Of a stretch of DNA of 64,000 nucleotides, positions 44,908-53,564 are shown one piece after another. A program made the translations under genes and the position numbers. Below the pieces are notes generated by a model. The model was given only the letters and a program-made list of their open reading frames with translations. It was not told the origin of the DNA and searched no databases. Source of the DNA: Solirubrobacteraceae bacterium. GTDB lineage: Bacteria > Actinomycetota > Thermoleophilia > Solirubrobacterales > Solirubrobacteraceae. The stretch lies in NCBI GenBank assembly GCA_030447505.1, contig JAUJOT010000005.1, forward strand, positions 356,704 to 420,703. Reading direction: 5' to 3'. Position 1 is the stretch's first letter; every line of letters starts with the position of its first letter.

Positions 44908-45313
44908 GAGATTCCTTTCGGTTGCTGATCACCGGCATAACGACGGCTCTGAACGCAAGTTGCGCCCCGGACAGATGTACGACCCGGCGTCATCGCCGCG
45001 GAGCGCGCGACCGTGCGACGAGTCGCTCGGCTCCCGCCGGCCGCGGCAACGCGGCTGCAGTGGGAGCCGCGAGTCGAGCACAGCCGCGCTGTGCCGCGGG
45101 AGGAACCAGATCTGGGACCGCGGCGGCCGTGTGCTTTTGCGCTAAGTGCGCGTCTGTCGCGGGACCGAGCCGGACACCGATTTCGACGGCCCAATCGCGG
45201 GACGAGGCGGCGATCGGCGCCCGCCTGAAGCTTCTCGATAGCCGGACGGATGCGGAACCAAACACACCCTGCTCGCCGCTGGCTACCGCTTCTGTCTTGA
45301 AGGAGGAGTTGGC
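44908..45313. other. Gene-free stretch upstream of methyltransferase
   Basis: About 400 bases between divergent genes. Frames open here have no recognised domain. The right end carries AAGGAGGAG at 45299-45307, a strong ribosome-binding site for the mini-ORF described next. Confidence 0.35.
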
Positions 45314-45334
45314 GTGGTTAGGCTCCTGTTGTGA
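45314..45334 (+). promoter_or_regulatory. Possible six-codon leader ORF coupled to methyltransferase
   Basis: GTG GTT AGG CTC CTG TTG TGA follows a strong AAGGAGG site at the right distance. Its TGA overlaps the GTG start of the methyltransferase (GTGA at 45331-45334). The methyltransferase has no good site of its own, so translation may depend on this leader. Alternatively an indel separates the true start from the gene. Confidence 0.35.
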
Positions 45335-46146
45335 TTGGGGCTGGCGCTGAACCGCCGCGCTTTGACTGGGGGTTGGGCCACTACGAGTGCACAGCGGCGC
45401 AGCTGGCGGCTGCGTCGCGTGTCGTCGTCGAGCGGGCTGCCCCGCAGGCCTCAGAGCGCGTGCTCGATCTCGGGTGCGGCACCGGCAACGCGGCGCTGCT
45501 GGCGGCGGCGCGCGGAGCGACCGTGACCGGAGTGGATCCGGCCCCTCGCCTGCTCGACGTCGCCCGCGCGCGTGCCGTCGATCACGGCGCCGACATCACC
45601 TTCGCGGTCGGGGAAGCCGCGGCCGTACCCGTGGAAAGCGCCTCGGTCGACGTCTTGCTCTCGGTGTTCGGGGTGATCTTCGCGCCCGATCCCGTCGCAG
45701 CGGCGGCGGAGATGGCCCGCGTCACCGCCCCGGACGGCCGCATCGTGCTCAGCGCATGGCTGCCGATAGGGCCGATCAGCGAGGTCACGCGCATGGCGCG
45801 CGACACGGCGATGGCGGCGCTCGACGCCCCCGCGACGCGACCGCCCTTTGCCTGGCATGACCACGACGCGCTTTCGGCGCTCTTGGCGCCGCACGGGTTC
45901 AACGTGGACATCGAACTGCACTCTCACGTCTTCACGGCCGTCTCCGTCGACGACTACCTGCGGGGGGAGTTCATCGATCACCCGATCAGCGCCGCCTTGC
46001 GAGCGATGCTCGAGGCCCAAGGGAAAAATGACGTGCAGACCCAGATCGTCGACCGCGCTCGTGAGATGCTGAGTGCGGCCAACGAGAAGCCCGACGGTTT
46101 CGCCGTCAGCAGCTCCTACGTCCTGGCCGTCGCGCAGCGGTCGTGA
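45331..46146 (+). CDS. SAM-dependent methyltransferase (class I)
   Basis: 271 residues. Motif I VLDLGCGTGNAALLAA, post-I VTGVDPAPRLLDVAR, motif II-like ASVDVLLSVFGVIFAPDP and motif III APDGRIVLSAWLP make a Methyltransf_11/25-type Rossmann methyltransferase. The N-terminal FDWGLGHYECTAAQLAAASR resembles small-molecule methyltransferases of actinobacteria. The substrate is unknown. Start taken at the GTG overlapping the mini-ORF stop. Confidence 0.88.
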   Translation: MIGAGAEPPRFDWGLGHYECTAAQLAAASRVVVERAAPQASERVLDLGCGTGNAALLAAARGATVTGVDPAPRLLDVARARAVDHGADITFAVGEAAAVPVESASVDVLLSVFGVIFAPDPVAAAAEMARVTAPDGRIVLSAWLPIGPISEVTRMARDTAMAALDAPATRPPFAWHDHDALSALLAPHGFNVDIELHSHVFTAVSVDDYLRGEFIDHPISAALRAMLEAQGKNDVQTQIVDRAREMLSAANEKPDGFAVSSSYVLAVAQRS

Positions 46147-46483
46147 CCACGGCCTCGTCAACCGTCTGACTGCTCCTTTCGCCTAACTGAGCCGTCTTAT
46201 CGATCGAGGTCAGCGTCCGATAAGCCGGTCCCGCTGAGGGACGTCCGTCGAGATCCGTCGCTCGCCCCTGCCGGCGCGGACGCGCAGGGTGACGGCGCGC
46301 GCAGGCGTCGCGAAGACGCCAAGCGGGGCGATGGCCGGCGCGACATACTGACCGCCGTGACGCATACTGCGGATGTCTGGCGTCCCGCATGCGACGAGGG
46401 CTTGACAGATCGCATGTTCAGCGTCGCCGTGCAGTGGCACAGCGAGAGCATGATCGGCGCGCCGGAGCAGGCGCGTCCGCGAT
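46147..46483. other. Gene-free stretch
   Basis: About 340 bases with no recognised gene on either strand; presumably holds the promoter of the GCS2-type gene. Confidence 0.35.
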
Positions 46484-47697
46484 TTGCCGACGGTGCCGCG
46501 TCCTATCGTGGCGGGGTCCTTGGTGGCGCCTGAGCACGCCGAACCGCCCGCGCCGTGGTCGAAGTGGCGCCACGGCCACGCGACGGCCTACGACCTTGGC
46601 ATCGAAGAAGAGGTCATGCTGCTTGATCTGCACGGTGGGTATGCGCTGGCGCCGGCGATCGACGACGTGCTCGCCGCGTGGCCCGAGGAGTTGTGCGATT
46701 ACGCCAGCTCGGAGACGCACGCCAGCGTGGTCGAGCTGCGCACCGGCGTGCACGCGACCGTCGGCGCCACCGTCGCCGAGCTCAGTGAGCTGCGCCTTGT
46801 GCTCAACGGCGTGCTCGACGACCTCGGCCTCGTCGCCGCTACAGCGGGCACGCATCCCTCCGCGGTCTGGCACGAGATGCAGGTCTCCTCGCGCGAGCGC
46901 CACCAGCATGTGTACGGCTCGATGCGCGAGCTTGCGCGCAGGGAGCGGACGTTCGCGCTGCACGTCCATGTCGGGCTGCCGTCCGGAGAGGCTGGCATCG
47001 CGGCGTTTAACCGCCTGCGCGCGCACGTCCCGCTGCTGCTTGCGCTGTCGGCCAACTCGCCGTTTTGGCAGGGCCGCGATACAGGCCTCGCATCGGCGCG
47101 CACACCGCTGTTTCAGGCCTTCCCGCGCGTCGGGATCCCGCGCGCCTTCGGCTCCTACGGCGAGTATGTGCGAGCGGTCGACCTGCTGCTCGACTGCGGC
47201 GCGTTTCCCGATCCCACCTACCTGTGGTGGGACGTGCGCCCGCAGCCCAAGCTCGGCACGGTCGAAATCCGGATCATGGACGCGCAGTCGACGCTGAGCG
47301 CGACGGCGGCGCTCGTCGCGCTCGTGCAGTCGCTCGTGCGGGCCTTGAGCTCGTCGACGGCCACGCCGACGCGGCGCTCGTGCACGCTCCCGAGGTCCTC
47401 GACGAGAACCGCTTTCTCGCCGCGCGCGACGGCGTCGAGGCCGAGCTCGTCGATCCGGTCCGCGGGCGCGCCGTCTCGGTCCTCGAAATCGCCGGCGAGC
47501 TGACGAGCGCCTGCGCGCCGCACGCCGCAACGCTTGGCTGCAGCGCGCAGCTTGACCTGCTCGCCGAGCTGCTCGACCATCCCGGGCCCGCACGCCAACG
47601 CGCGCTGGCCGCCCGCGACGGCCTGGACGCGTTGGTCGCGAACCTCGCGCTGGACTTCAAAGCCCCGCTCAACGCGCATCAGCGCGACGTGCCGTAG
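46484..47697 (+). pseudogene. Carboxylate-amine ligase (GCS2/YbdK type), frameshifted
   Basis: The first frame gives TAYDLGIEEEVMLLDLHGGY, ELCDYASSETHASVVELRTG, HVHVGLPSGEAGIAAFNRLR and TVEIRIMDAQSTLSATAALV, all core motifs of the GCS2 glutamate-cysteine ligase-like fold. Near 47340 the frame changes and continues LELVDGHADAALVHAP ... LDENRFLAARDGVEAELVDP to a normal C-terminus. Joined length is ~400, normal for the family. Enzymes of this group ligate Glu or another acid to an amine with ATP. One base is missing. Confidence 0.8.
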
Positions 47698-47799
47698 CCA
47701 CGTACGCGTCGCGCGAGCGGTGCGCAGCCGCCGCATCGCTCGCTCGCCGGCAAGGGGTGTATGGAGGGTTCGTGCGGAAAACCGGGCCGCGATGGCCGG

Positions 47800-48095
47800 C
47801 GTCGTGTTGCGCTCGCGGTAGTTGCCGCCGTCAGGTAGCGGCTCGAGGAGCGCGATGCGGTAGCGGCCGGTGAGCGTGATGTGGTCGGTGCGCAGCGGGC
47901 TGAGGCGCTCGATGTCGGAGTCGTCGAGGCGGTCGCCGGTGGCGGCGAGGTGGCGAGGGCGCGCTGGAGGTAGATCGTGTTGTAGCGGACGATCGTGGAC
48001 GAGCAGGGCGAGTGCGCTGAGCTTTAGCGGGGTCGAAGAGACGGCCGACGGCGACGTCGCCGCGACGGATACGAGGACGAGCATTTGCCGGCGCA
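47800..48095 (-). pseudogene. Tn3-family transposase, C-terminal remnant
   Basis: On the minus strand two frames combine to IVRYNTIYLQRALAT and then LAATGDRLDDSDIERLSPLR plus TDHITLTGRYRI, the conserved tail of Tn3 transposases. The rest of the gene and the ends are missing. It is unrelated in position to the Tn3-type element at 18.8-22.75 kb. Confidence 0.65.
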
Positions 48096-48304
48096 GCTAG
48101 CCAGCAACGCGTCATCCGTCCCGGGGAAGCTTGACGGGCGTTCGCCGGACCGACAGCACAGTCATGAATGAGGCGCGCCAGCACGGGTATCCGCGCCGAT
48201 GCTCAGCGTTGAGCCGTTTTGGGAGGGCAGGAACCGGTGGGCGCCTGCGGCGGTCGTCGGGGCCTGCCCCCGCTAACCGCTCGGGCGCGAGACGCGCGCG
48301 ATGC

Positions 48305-48621
48305 CTAAGCCGCTTGACGCGAGTTCGTCGAGCCCGACGTCTTGTTGGCGACTTCGCCGATCGGCTCTGCGCGCAGCTGTCCCTGCGCGGTGGCCTTGAT
48401 GGACTCGAGCTTGCTTCGTCGTCGAAGACGAAGATCTCCACGACGCGGTCGGGCGAGAACATGGTCTGCGACTGGTAGCTGATGACGTTGCGGCCGGTCA
48501 GCTCCTCGACGATGTCGCTCAGCCGTTCGGACGTCTGGTTTTCGAAGACCTGGCGAAACTCGCGGACCTGTTCTTCTTCGCCGCAGTCAAGCAGCGTCTT
48601 CTCGGCTGTCGTCAGGCCGCC
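48305..48621 (-). pseudogene. DUF2294 gene, 3' part, cut by IS21
   Basis: On the minus strand, starting at the IS21 boundary: LTTAEKTLLDCGEEEQVREF, RQVFENQTSERLSDIVEELT and GRNVISYQSQTMFSPDRVVE then IFVFDDE, the body of DUF2294. Just after FDDE, one base shift gives a natural C-terminus (SKLESIKATAQGQLRAEPIG ...) ending at the TAG 48305-48307. The missing upstream part resumes at 51446 beyond the IS. Confidence 0.78.
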
Positions 48622-48715
48622 TGACGGCGGCCATGGGAATCTCCCCGTAGGCGGCCATCGGATCTCCCCGCTGGCGGTCGCTGGATCTCCCCGCCCGTGG
48701 CCATCGGTTCTCCCC
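48622..48715 (+). repeat. IS21 left-end tandem transposase-binding repeats
   Basis: Four copies of a GGCCATcGGaTCTCCCC-like unit; the CTCCCC cores end at 48646, 48669, 48692 and 48715, an exact 23-bp period. Multiple terminal repeats are typical of IS21 and bind IstA. Confidence 0.8.
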
Positions 48716-48786
48716 ACGATTCTGTCCTGATCGGCCGGTACTGACCGGCGCGTCCTGTCATCGACGCGCGTGCGGGAGGGTCCGGC

Positions 48787-50280
48787 TTGAAGAGCTCGGA
48801 GGAAGTGATGGAGATCCTGGAGGCGTTTGATTTGACCGGCACGCTGCGTGGCGCTGCGGAGCTGGCGGGCTGTGATCACAAGACGGTCGCGCACTGGGTG
48901 CGCGCTCGTGACGAGGCCGGCGGCGGGCTGCCCGTGCCGACGCGGCCGCGGCCGCGCATCGACGCGTTCGCGGAGAAGATCGAGGAGTGGGTGGACCGGT
49001 CGCGCGGGAAGATCCGCGCGGACGCGGCGCATCAGCGACTGGTCGCGATGGGCTACATGGGTTCGGAGCGCACGACGCGCCGCGCGGTCGCTGAGGCGAA
49101 GCGACGGTGGCGCGCCGAGCACGGGCGCCGCACGAGGCCGTGGGTCGTCGAGCCGGGCTTGTGGATGCAGTGGGACTACGGCGACGGGCCGGTCGTCGAG
49201 GGGCGCTCGACGGTGTTGTTCTGCGCCTGGCTTGCGTGGTCGCGCTACCGCGTCGTGCTGGCGTTGCGTGATCGCACGATGGCGTCGGTGGTGATGGCGC
49301 TTGACCGCTCGTTGCGGGCGTTCGGTGGCGCGCCGACGTACGCGCTGACTGACAACGAGAAGACGGTGTCGGTTGATCATGTCTGCGGGATCGCGGTCCG
49401 CAACGCGACGATCGTGGCGGTTGGCCGCCACTACGGTCTGACGATCGCGACGTGCGTGCCGGCGGACCCTGAGAGCAAGGGTGGCTCGGAGGCGACCGTT
49501 CGGATCGCCAAGGCCGACCTCGTCCCGACTGATCACAACCTGCGCGACGCCTACGCGTCCTTCGGCGAGCTTGAGCAGGCGTGCGCCGTGTTCTGTGAGC
49601 GCGTCAACACGCGCGAGCACCGGATCACGCGGCGCGCGCCGGCGGTGATGCTCGCCGAGGAACGCGACAGGTTGCACCGGCTGCCGACGATGGCGCACAC
49701 GGTCTGCTTCGGTGAGACGCGCAGGGTGTCGTGGCAGTCGACGATCAGTGTCGGCGGCGCGCTTTACTCCGTCCCGTCGACGCTCGTCGACGAGCGGGTG
49801 TGGGCGCGCGCTGAGGGTGGCAAGCTCGTCGTCGTTTATGCCGATGGCGAGGCGGGGTCGCGTGAGGTCGCGCGGCACGCGTTGACGACGCCGGGCCAGC
49901 CGAGCATCGACCAGCGCCACTACCCGCCCAGGCCTGCGGGCGCGATCGAGCGCAAGCCGCGCGCGCGCAGCGCCGACGAGGAGGCGTTTCTTGCGATCGG
50001 ATCGGGCGCGGAGGCGTGGCTGATCGCCGCCGCCGCGGCCGGCGCGAGCCGGGTGCGGCGCAAGCTCGCCGAAGCCGTCGACCTCGCCAAGCTCCACGGC
50101 TCGGGCCAGGTCGACGAGGCGCTGCGGGCCGCGGCGGATGCCGGGCGCTTCGCTGACGGCGATCTCGCCGCGATCCTCGCCCACCACGACAGCGCGAAGG
50201 TGATCGCGTTTCCTGCCAAGGCCAGCGAGCAGCAGTCGCTGCAGCGCTCCACGGCGGCGTGGGAGGGCTACGGGCGATGA
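48787..50280 (+). CDS. istA: IS21-family transposase IstA
   Basis: 497 residues. N-terminal HTH (RGAAELAGCDHKTVAHWVRA), then the rve core with Asp in WMQWDYGDGP, Asp in ALTDNEKTV and Glu/Lys in PESKGGSEATVR. A C-terminal beta-barrel region (RRVSWQSTISVGGALYSVP) follows. IstA is the DDE strand-transfer enzyme. Stop overlaps the start of the small ORF (GATGA). Confidence 0.93.
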   Translation: MKSSEEVMEILEAFDLTGTLRGAAELAGCDHKTVAHWVRARDEAGGGLPVPTRPRPRIDAFAEKIEEWVDRSRGKIRADAAHQRLVAMGYMGSERTTRRAVAEAKRRWRAEHGRRTRPWVVEPGLWMQWDYGDGPVVEGRSTVLFCAWLAWSRYRVVLALRDRTMASVVMALDRSLRAFGGAPTYALTDNEKTVSVDHVCGIAVRNATIVAVGRHYGLTIATCVPADPESKGGSEATVRIAKADLVPTDHNLRDAYASFGELEQACAVFCERVNTREHRITRRAPAVMLAEERDRLHRLPTMAHTVCFGETRRVSWQSTISVGGALYSVPSTLVDERVWARAEGGKLVVVYADGEAGSREVARHALTTPGQPSIDQRHYPPRPAGAIERKPRARSADEEAFLAIGSGAEAWLIAAAAAGASRVRRKLAEAVDLAKLHGSGQVDEALRAAADAGRFADGDLAAILAHHDSAKVIAFPAKASEQQSLQRSTAAWEGYGR

Positions 50281-50507
50281 CCGACTACTACTCCAGCATC
50301 CGTGTGCTGATCGATCCCGAGCAGTCTGACCCGTTGCCCGACGGGGGCCGCCGCCAAGATGTCAGCGTGATCCTCACCGACGCTTCGCGCGGCGACCGGG
50401 CGTTGCGCCCGGCGGCGGTCGCGCTGTTGGTCTGCCAAGCCAGGGCACTGGCGTTCGAGTTGCTCGAGGTCGCCGAGCACGCCGACCGCATGAGGACACC
50501 GCGATGA
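50277..50507 (+). CDS. Small ORF between istA and istB
   Basis: 76 residues (ATG at 50277, overlapping the istA stop by ATGA; its own stop overlaps istB ATG the same way). Sequence MTDYYSSIRVLIDPEQSDPL then a helical C-terminus (ALLVCQARALAFELLEVAEH). The tight coupling on both sides shows it is translated with the transposition genes. Most IS21 elements have only istA and istB, so this is an extra component of unknown role. Confidence 0.6.
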   Translation: MTDYYSSIRVLIDPEQSDPLPDGGRRQDVSVILTDASRGDRALRPAAVALLVCQARALAFELLEVAEHADRMRTPR

Positions 50508-51286
50508 GCGTCAAGACGCCGATCGCTCCGCCGCTGCCCGCCGAGATCGACCGGCTGCTGCGCCGGCTGCGGATGCCCTACGTTCGCCACGCGGCCCCCG
50601 AGGTCCTCGCGACAGCCAAGTCGCAGCGCTGGGATCCCGCCGAAGTCCTGCGCGTCCTTCTGGTCGAGGAGGCGGCCGGTCGTGACCGCGCGACGATCCG
50701 GATGCGTCGCCGAGCGAGCGGGTTGCCGGCCGGCAAGACGTTCGACGCGTGGAAGGAGAACGCCTCACCGATCCCACAAGCCACCCAGCAGGCGCTCAGG
50801 ACGCTGGAGTGGGTCGCCCGGGCGGAGAACCTCTGCATCTGCGGACCGTCGGGGACCGGCAAGAGCCACCTCGCCGAAGCGCTCGGGCACGCCGCGATCG
50901 ACGAGGGCAAGACCGTCGCGTGGCACACACTGGAGAGCCTCGCGACGCTGCTGCGACGCCACCGCGCCGACGACAGCGTGAACAAGGCGATCGGCCGGCT
51001 GATCCGCGCCGACCTGATCCTGATCGATGACGTCGGGATGCTTCCCGTCGCCGCCGACGCCGCTGAAGCGTTGTTCCGCGTCGTCGACGCCGCCTACGAG
51101 AAGCGCTCGATCGCCCTGACCAGCAACATCCACCCCGCCGGCTTCGACGAGCTGATGCCCAAGACCCTCGCCGCGGCGACCGTCGACCGGCTGCTGCACC
51201 ACGCGCATGTGCTGCTGACCGACGGGACGGACTCCTACCGCTTGGCGCAAGCAACCGCCGGCAAGGGGGTGAGGCCCCTGACCTGA
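50504..51286 (+). CDS. istB: IS21-family ATPase helper IstB
   Basis: 260 residues, DnaC-like AAA+ ATPase. Walker A CGPSGTGKSHLAEALG, Walker B LILIDDVGMLP, sensor IALTSNIHPAGF. IstB multimerises on target DNA and stimulates IstA. Start overlaps the upstream small ORF (ATGA). Confidence 0.93.
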   Translation: MSVKTPIAPPLPAEIDRLLRRLRMPYVRHAAPEVLATAKSQRWDPAEVLRVLLVEEAAGRDRATIRMRRRASGLPAGKTFDAWKENASPIPQATQQALRTLEWVARAENLCICGPSGTGKSHLAEALGHAAIDEGKTVAWHTLESLATLLRRHRADDSVNKAIGRLIRADLILIDDVGMLPVAADAAEALFRVVDAAYEKRSIALTSNIHPAGFDELMPKTLAAATVDRLLHHAHVLLTDGTDSYRLAQATAGKGVRPLT

Positions 51287-51292
51287 CGCGCG

Positions 51293-51352
51293 CAGCGCGC
51301 TATCGCCGCTCGCCTCGCCCTACGGGCTCGGCTTCGCGACGACAGCGCGCTG
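51293..51352. terminator. Long-loop hairpin after istB
   Basis: CAGCGCGCT (51293-51301) is the exact complement of AGCGCGCTG (51344-51352). The 42-base loop contains GCCCTACGGGC, which can form an inner hairpin. It lies just 3' of istB and abuts the right-end repeats. Confidence 0.5.
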
Positions 51353-51445
51353 GGGAGAACCGATGGCCACCAGTGGGGAGACAACGTGTCCGCCAATGGG
51401 GGAACCGATGGCCGTAGCTGGGGAGAAACCGATGGCCGTTGACAC
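51352..51445 (-). repeat. IS21 right-end tandem transposase-binding repeats
   Basis: Four inverted copies of the left-end unit; GGGGAG-type cores begin at 51352, 51375, 51398 (GGGGGA) and 51420, again about 23 bp apart. Confidence 0.78.
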
Positions 51446-51497
51446 CGCCCTTCATCGCGACGATCAGCATCTCATCGAGAAAGTAGGACTTCGCCTA
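51446..51497 (-). pseudogene. DUF2294 gene, 5'-side fragment beyond IS21
   Basis: On the minus strand it reads AKSYFLDEMLIVAMKGG and runs into the IS. Removing the IS and one CCGCC copy joins it in frame to LTTAEKTLLDCG at 48621. Upstream of AKSYF an in-frame TAG appears and the family N-terminus is not present, so the gene is also truncated here. Confidence 0.65.
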
Positions 51498-51604
51498 CAG
51501 CAGGTTCGCGATGCCTGCTTCGCGAAACGGAACTGCCGCATTTCGCGAGCTGAGCGGGTACGCCGAACGCGTAGCTGCCGTTGGCAGGAGCCGACCCACA
51601 GGGC

Positions 51605-52633
51605 TCAGTCATCGCGCGCCGCTGCTGTTGGGTCGTGTTGGCGGCGTGAGGGCGAGCGCGAGCCGTACAGATGCTCGACCTGCGCGGCGGGCGGCCCCTG
51701 CTTCTCTCGCGCGGCAGCAGCAGACGGCGGCTCGTCCCACGGCATCTTGCCGACGACCAGCCTGGGAATGTTGATGAAGACGTCGGTGCCGCTACGGCGG
51801 ACGATCGCGTCGAGCGGGATGTGGATGTCGCGGTCAAGGATCAGCCCGCGCTTGACGAGGATGTGCGCGGCGGTGTCGGCATCGCCCCGCACGATCTCGT
51901 CGATCGTGCCGATCTTGCCGCGGTCTGAGCCGTACACGGTGTCGCCGACTCGCAGCGGGTCCTGCGCATAATCGGGCGCGATCGCGGCAAGGAACTCGTC
52001 GACCTCCATCACCGCGTTGGCGATCAGCGGGTAGCTGAGGTGGATTGAGGCCTCGTAGGAGGGCAGGTTGTCTGAGCCGATCGCGTCCGACAGGAAGGTG
52101 ACGTCGTAGCCGTGCTCGGCGAGGTGTCGGCCCGTCGACTCACAGCACATGCTCGCGGTCATCCCGCAGATCACGACGTGCGAAGTCGCCAAGCGCTCCA
52201 GGTGCTCGGGCAGATCGGTCTGCACGACATCGGTGCCCTTGTGCGGCTCGAGCACGATGTCCTGCTCGGATGGCCGTAGATCGGGATGAAAGTCGGCGCC
52301 CCAGGTTCCGGCCAGAAACATCCGCCGCTCGAACATCAAGCGGTTGATTCCGGTCCGGCGCTGCAGCTCATGGTGCGCGTAGTCCTCCTCGGTGTAGGCC
52401 ATCGGCGCGAAGAGCACCGCCACGCCGCGCTCGTGCGCGCCGTCGATGACGCGCCGCAAGCTGCCGACGACATCGTTCTTCTTGACCGTCGACTCGGTCA
52501 GATCCCACGCCGCGCCGCCCTCAGAGAGAAAGTCGTTGACGGGATCGATCACCAACAGCGCCGTGCGATCCGGCGGAAAGCCGGTGATCGCAGCCCCCTT
52601 GGCGCGATACGTCTGCGTACGGTCCTGGCGCAT
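51605..52633 (-). CDS. Isochorismatase-family hydrolase fused to PRC-barrel-like domain
   Basis: 342 residues; ATG with AAAGGAGG upstream. Residues ~20-215 are an isochorismatase-like cysteine hydrolase with Asp30 (LLVIDPVND), a Lys near 132 (EPHKGTD) and Cys163 in CGMTASMCCESTGR. Residues ~228-300 (DPLRVGDTVYGSDRGKIGTI ... LILDRDIHIPLDAI) are a PRC-barrel/DUF2171-like beta domain. The C-terminal 40 residues are disordered. The hydrolase class acts on amides, carbamates or vinyl ethers; the barrel may sense or anchor. Fusion is uncommon. Confidence 0.82.
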   Translation of the reverse strand: MRQDRTQTYRAKGAAITGFPPDRTALLVIDPVNDFLSEGGAAWDLTESTVKKNDVVGSLRRVIDGAHERGVAVLFAPMAYTEEDYAHHELQRRTGINRLMFERRMFLAGTWGADFHPDLRPSEQDIVLEPHKGTDVVQTDLPEHLERLATSHVVICGMTASMCCESTGRHLAEHGYDVTFLSDAIGSDNLPSYEASIHLSYPLIANAVMEVDEFLAAIAPDYAQDPLRVGDTVYGSDRGKIGTIDEIVRGDADTAAHILVKRGLILDRDIHIPLDAIVRRSGTDVFINIPRLVVGKMPWDEPPSAAAAREKQGPPAAQVEHLYGSRSPSRRQHDPTAAARDD

Positions 52634-52904
52634 GAACTCCTAGCCTCCTTTCGCCTCCAGCAGGCCGTCTACCCGGCACCAGCGATACCGCATCTATCTT
52701 GGCGTCTACGAGGAGTTCGTGCCAAAGCGGGCTTAACCATCGGTCAGCTCGTACTGCCCGGAGCAAGTTCGCCGCGCGCGCGTTCTCCGACGCGCTGCCC
52801 TACGAGCGGGCCGAACTGCCCGACCTGCACGTCAGCACGATGCTCCGCGCAGGCCGTCGACACGCCGATCTTCGACCACGCCGGCCAACCGCACCGACCG
52901 TGGC
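52634..52904. other. Degenerate stretch before IS481 relic
   Basis: Short plus-strand frames (FAARAFSDALPYERAELPDL and HVSTMLRAG, then VDTPIFDHAGQPHRPW in another frame) look like eroded coding sequence interrupted by the IS481 end at 52905. No family could be named. Confidence 0.35.
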
Positions 52905-53046
52905 GGGGTCGCGCTAGCTGTAGGTCCCGAGCAGGTTGTTCAGGCGGCTGATCGGTGGTTGTCGGCCGATGGCTGCGTGTCGTCGGTGATGGTTGTAGCG
53001 GTAGATCCAGCCGTCAAGGGCTGCGGTGCGTTCGGCGCTGCTGGCG
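52905..53046 (-). mobile_element. Truncated IS481 copy (transposase 3' end only)
   Basis: Bases 52905-53046 are virtually identical to 32497-32638 of the complete IS481, including the GGGGTCGCG terminal repeat and the transposase C-terminal codons. At 53047 the match stops abruptly, so the rest was deleted. Confidence 0.85.
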
Positions 53047-53310
53047 GCGGGCTGGCTGAAGCCGCGGTGGGCTGTGCTGGTAGCGGTGTTCTTCCTCGGC
53101 CTCGCTGTGCCGATGCTCTACGAGACTCTCCAACCGACGGATTGCCCCGCGGGCGAAAGCGGCATGGACTGCATACCGGTCTCGTTCACTGCAGTCTTCG
53201 CCTTGCCTGGCGTTCTGCTGGTGCTCGTGGGTTCGGTCGCCCGAAGTGCTGCCGGGTTGCGGCAAATCGAGCTGCTGCCGCGCCGAGCGGCGGGCGCGAG
53301 TCATCGATGA
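53026..53310 (+). CDS. Small two-helix membrane protein, 5' end probably lost
   Basis: 94-residue frame. It begins inside the IS481 relic, so the first ~7 residues are IS-derived and the native start is likely missing. Native-looking sequence: WAVLVAVFFLGLAVPMLYET (helix 1), a Cys-containing loop (DCPAGESGMDCIPVS), and TAVFALPGVLLVLVGSVARS (helix 2). Not recognised; may be a fragment still expressed from a cryptic GTG. Confidence 0.4.
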   Translation: MRSALLAAGWLKPRWAVLVAVFFLGLAVPMLYETLQPTDCPAGESGMDCIPVSFTAVFALPGVLLVLVGSVARSAAGLRQIELLPRRAAGASHR

Positions 53311-53564
53311 CTACGCCCGCCGAGCTGGTCGCCACCTCCGCCGACGCTTCCGCTTTCGCCTGGATGGGGCAGTCTCGAGGAGCTCGAGGTCGACCCCCAT
53401 GCCGGTCCCTCAGCGGGACGGCTCCACGCTGAAGTCGGATGACGGACGCTGCTGCGATGTTCGCCTGCCCGGGACCGCCGGCACAGAACGTGCTCGACTC
53501 GTTCGGGACCTTAAAGCGCTCTGCGACGGAGGCCCGCGGCGGGCTCATCCTGAAGGAGGAGCTC

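Larger units (their letters stand above)
48622..51445 (+). mobile_element. IS21-family element, complete
   Basis: 2824 bp, flanked by the 5-bp target duplication CCGCC (48617-48621 and 51446-51450). Ends are TGACGGCGGCCATGGGAATC on the left and, inward from 51445, TGTCAACGGCCATCGGTTTC. It carries istA, a small middle ORF and istB in overlapping order, with four 23-bp-spaced terminal repeats at each end. It disrupts a DUF2294 gene. Confidence 0.92.

Noticed and set aside
48112..50187. 691-residue minus-strand frame across istA
   Set aside because: Mostly the shadow of istA. Only its last part (48.3-48.62 kb) is real coding sequence (DUF2294), which was annotated separately.
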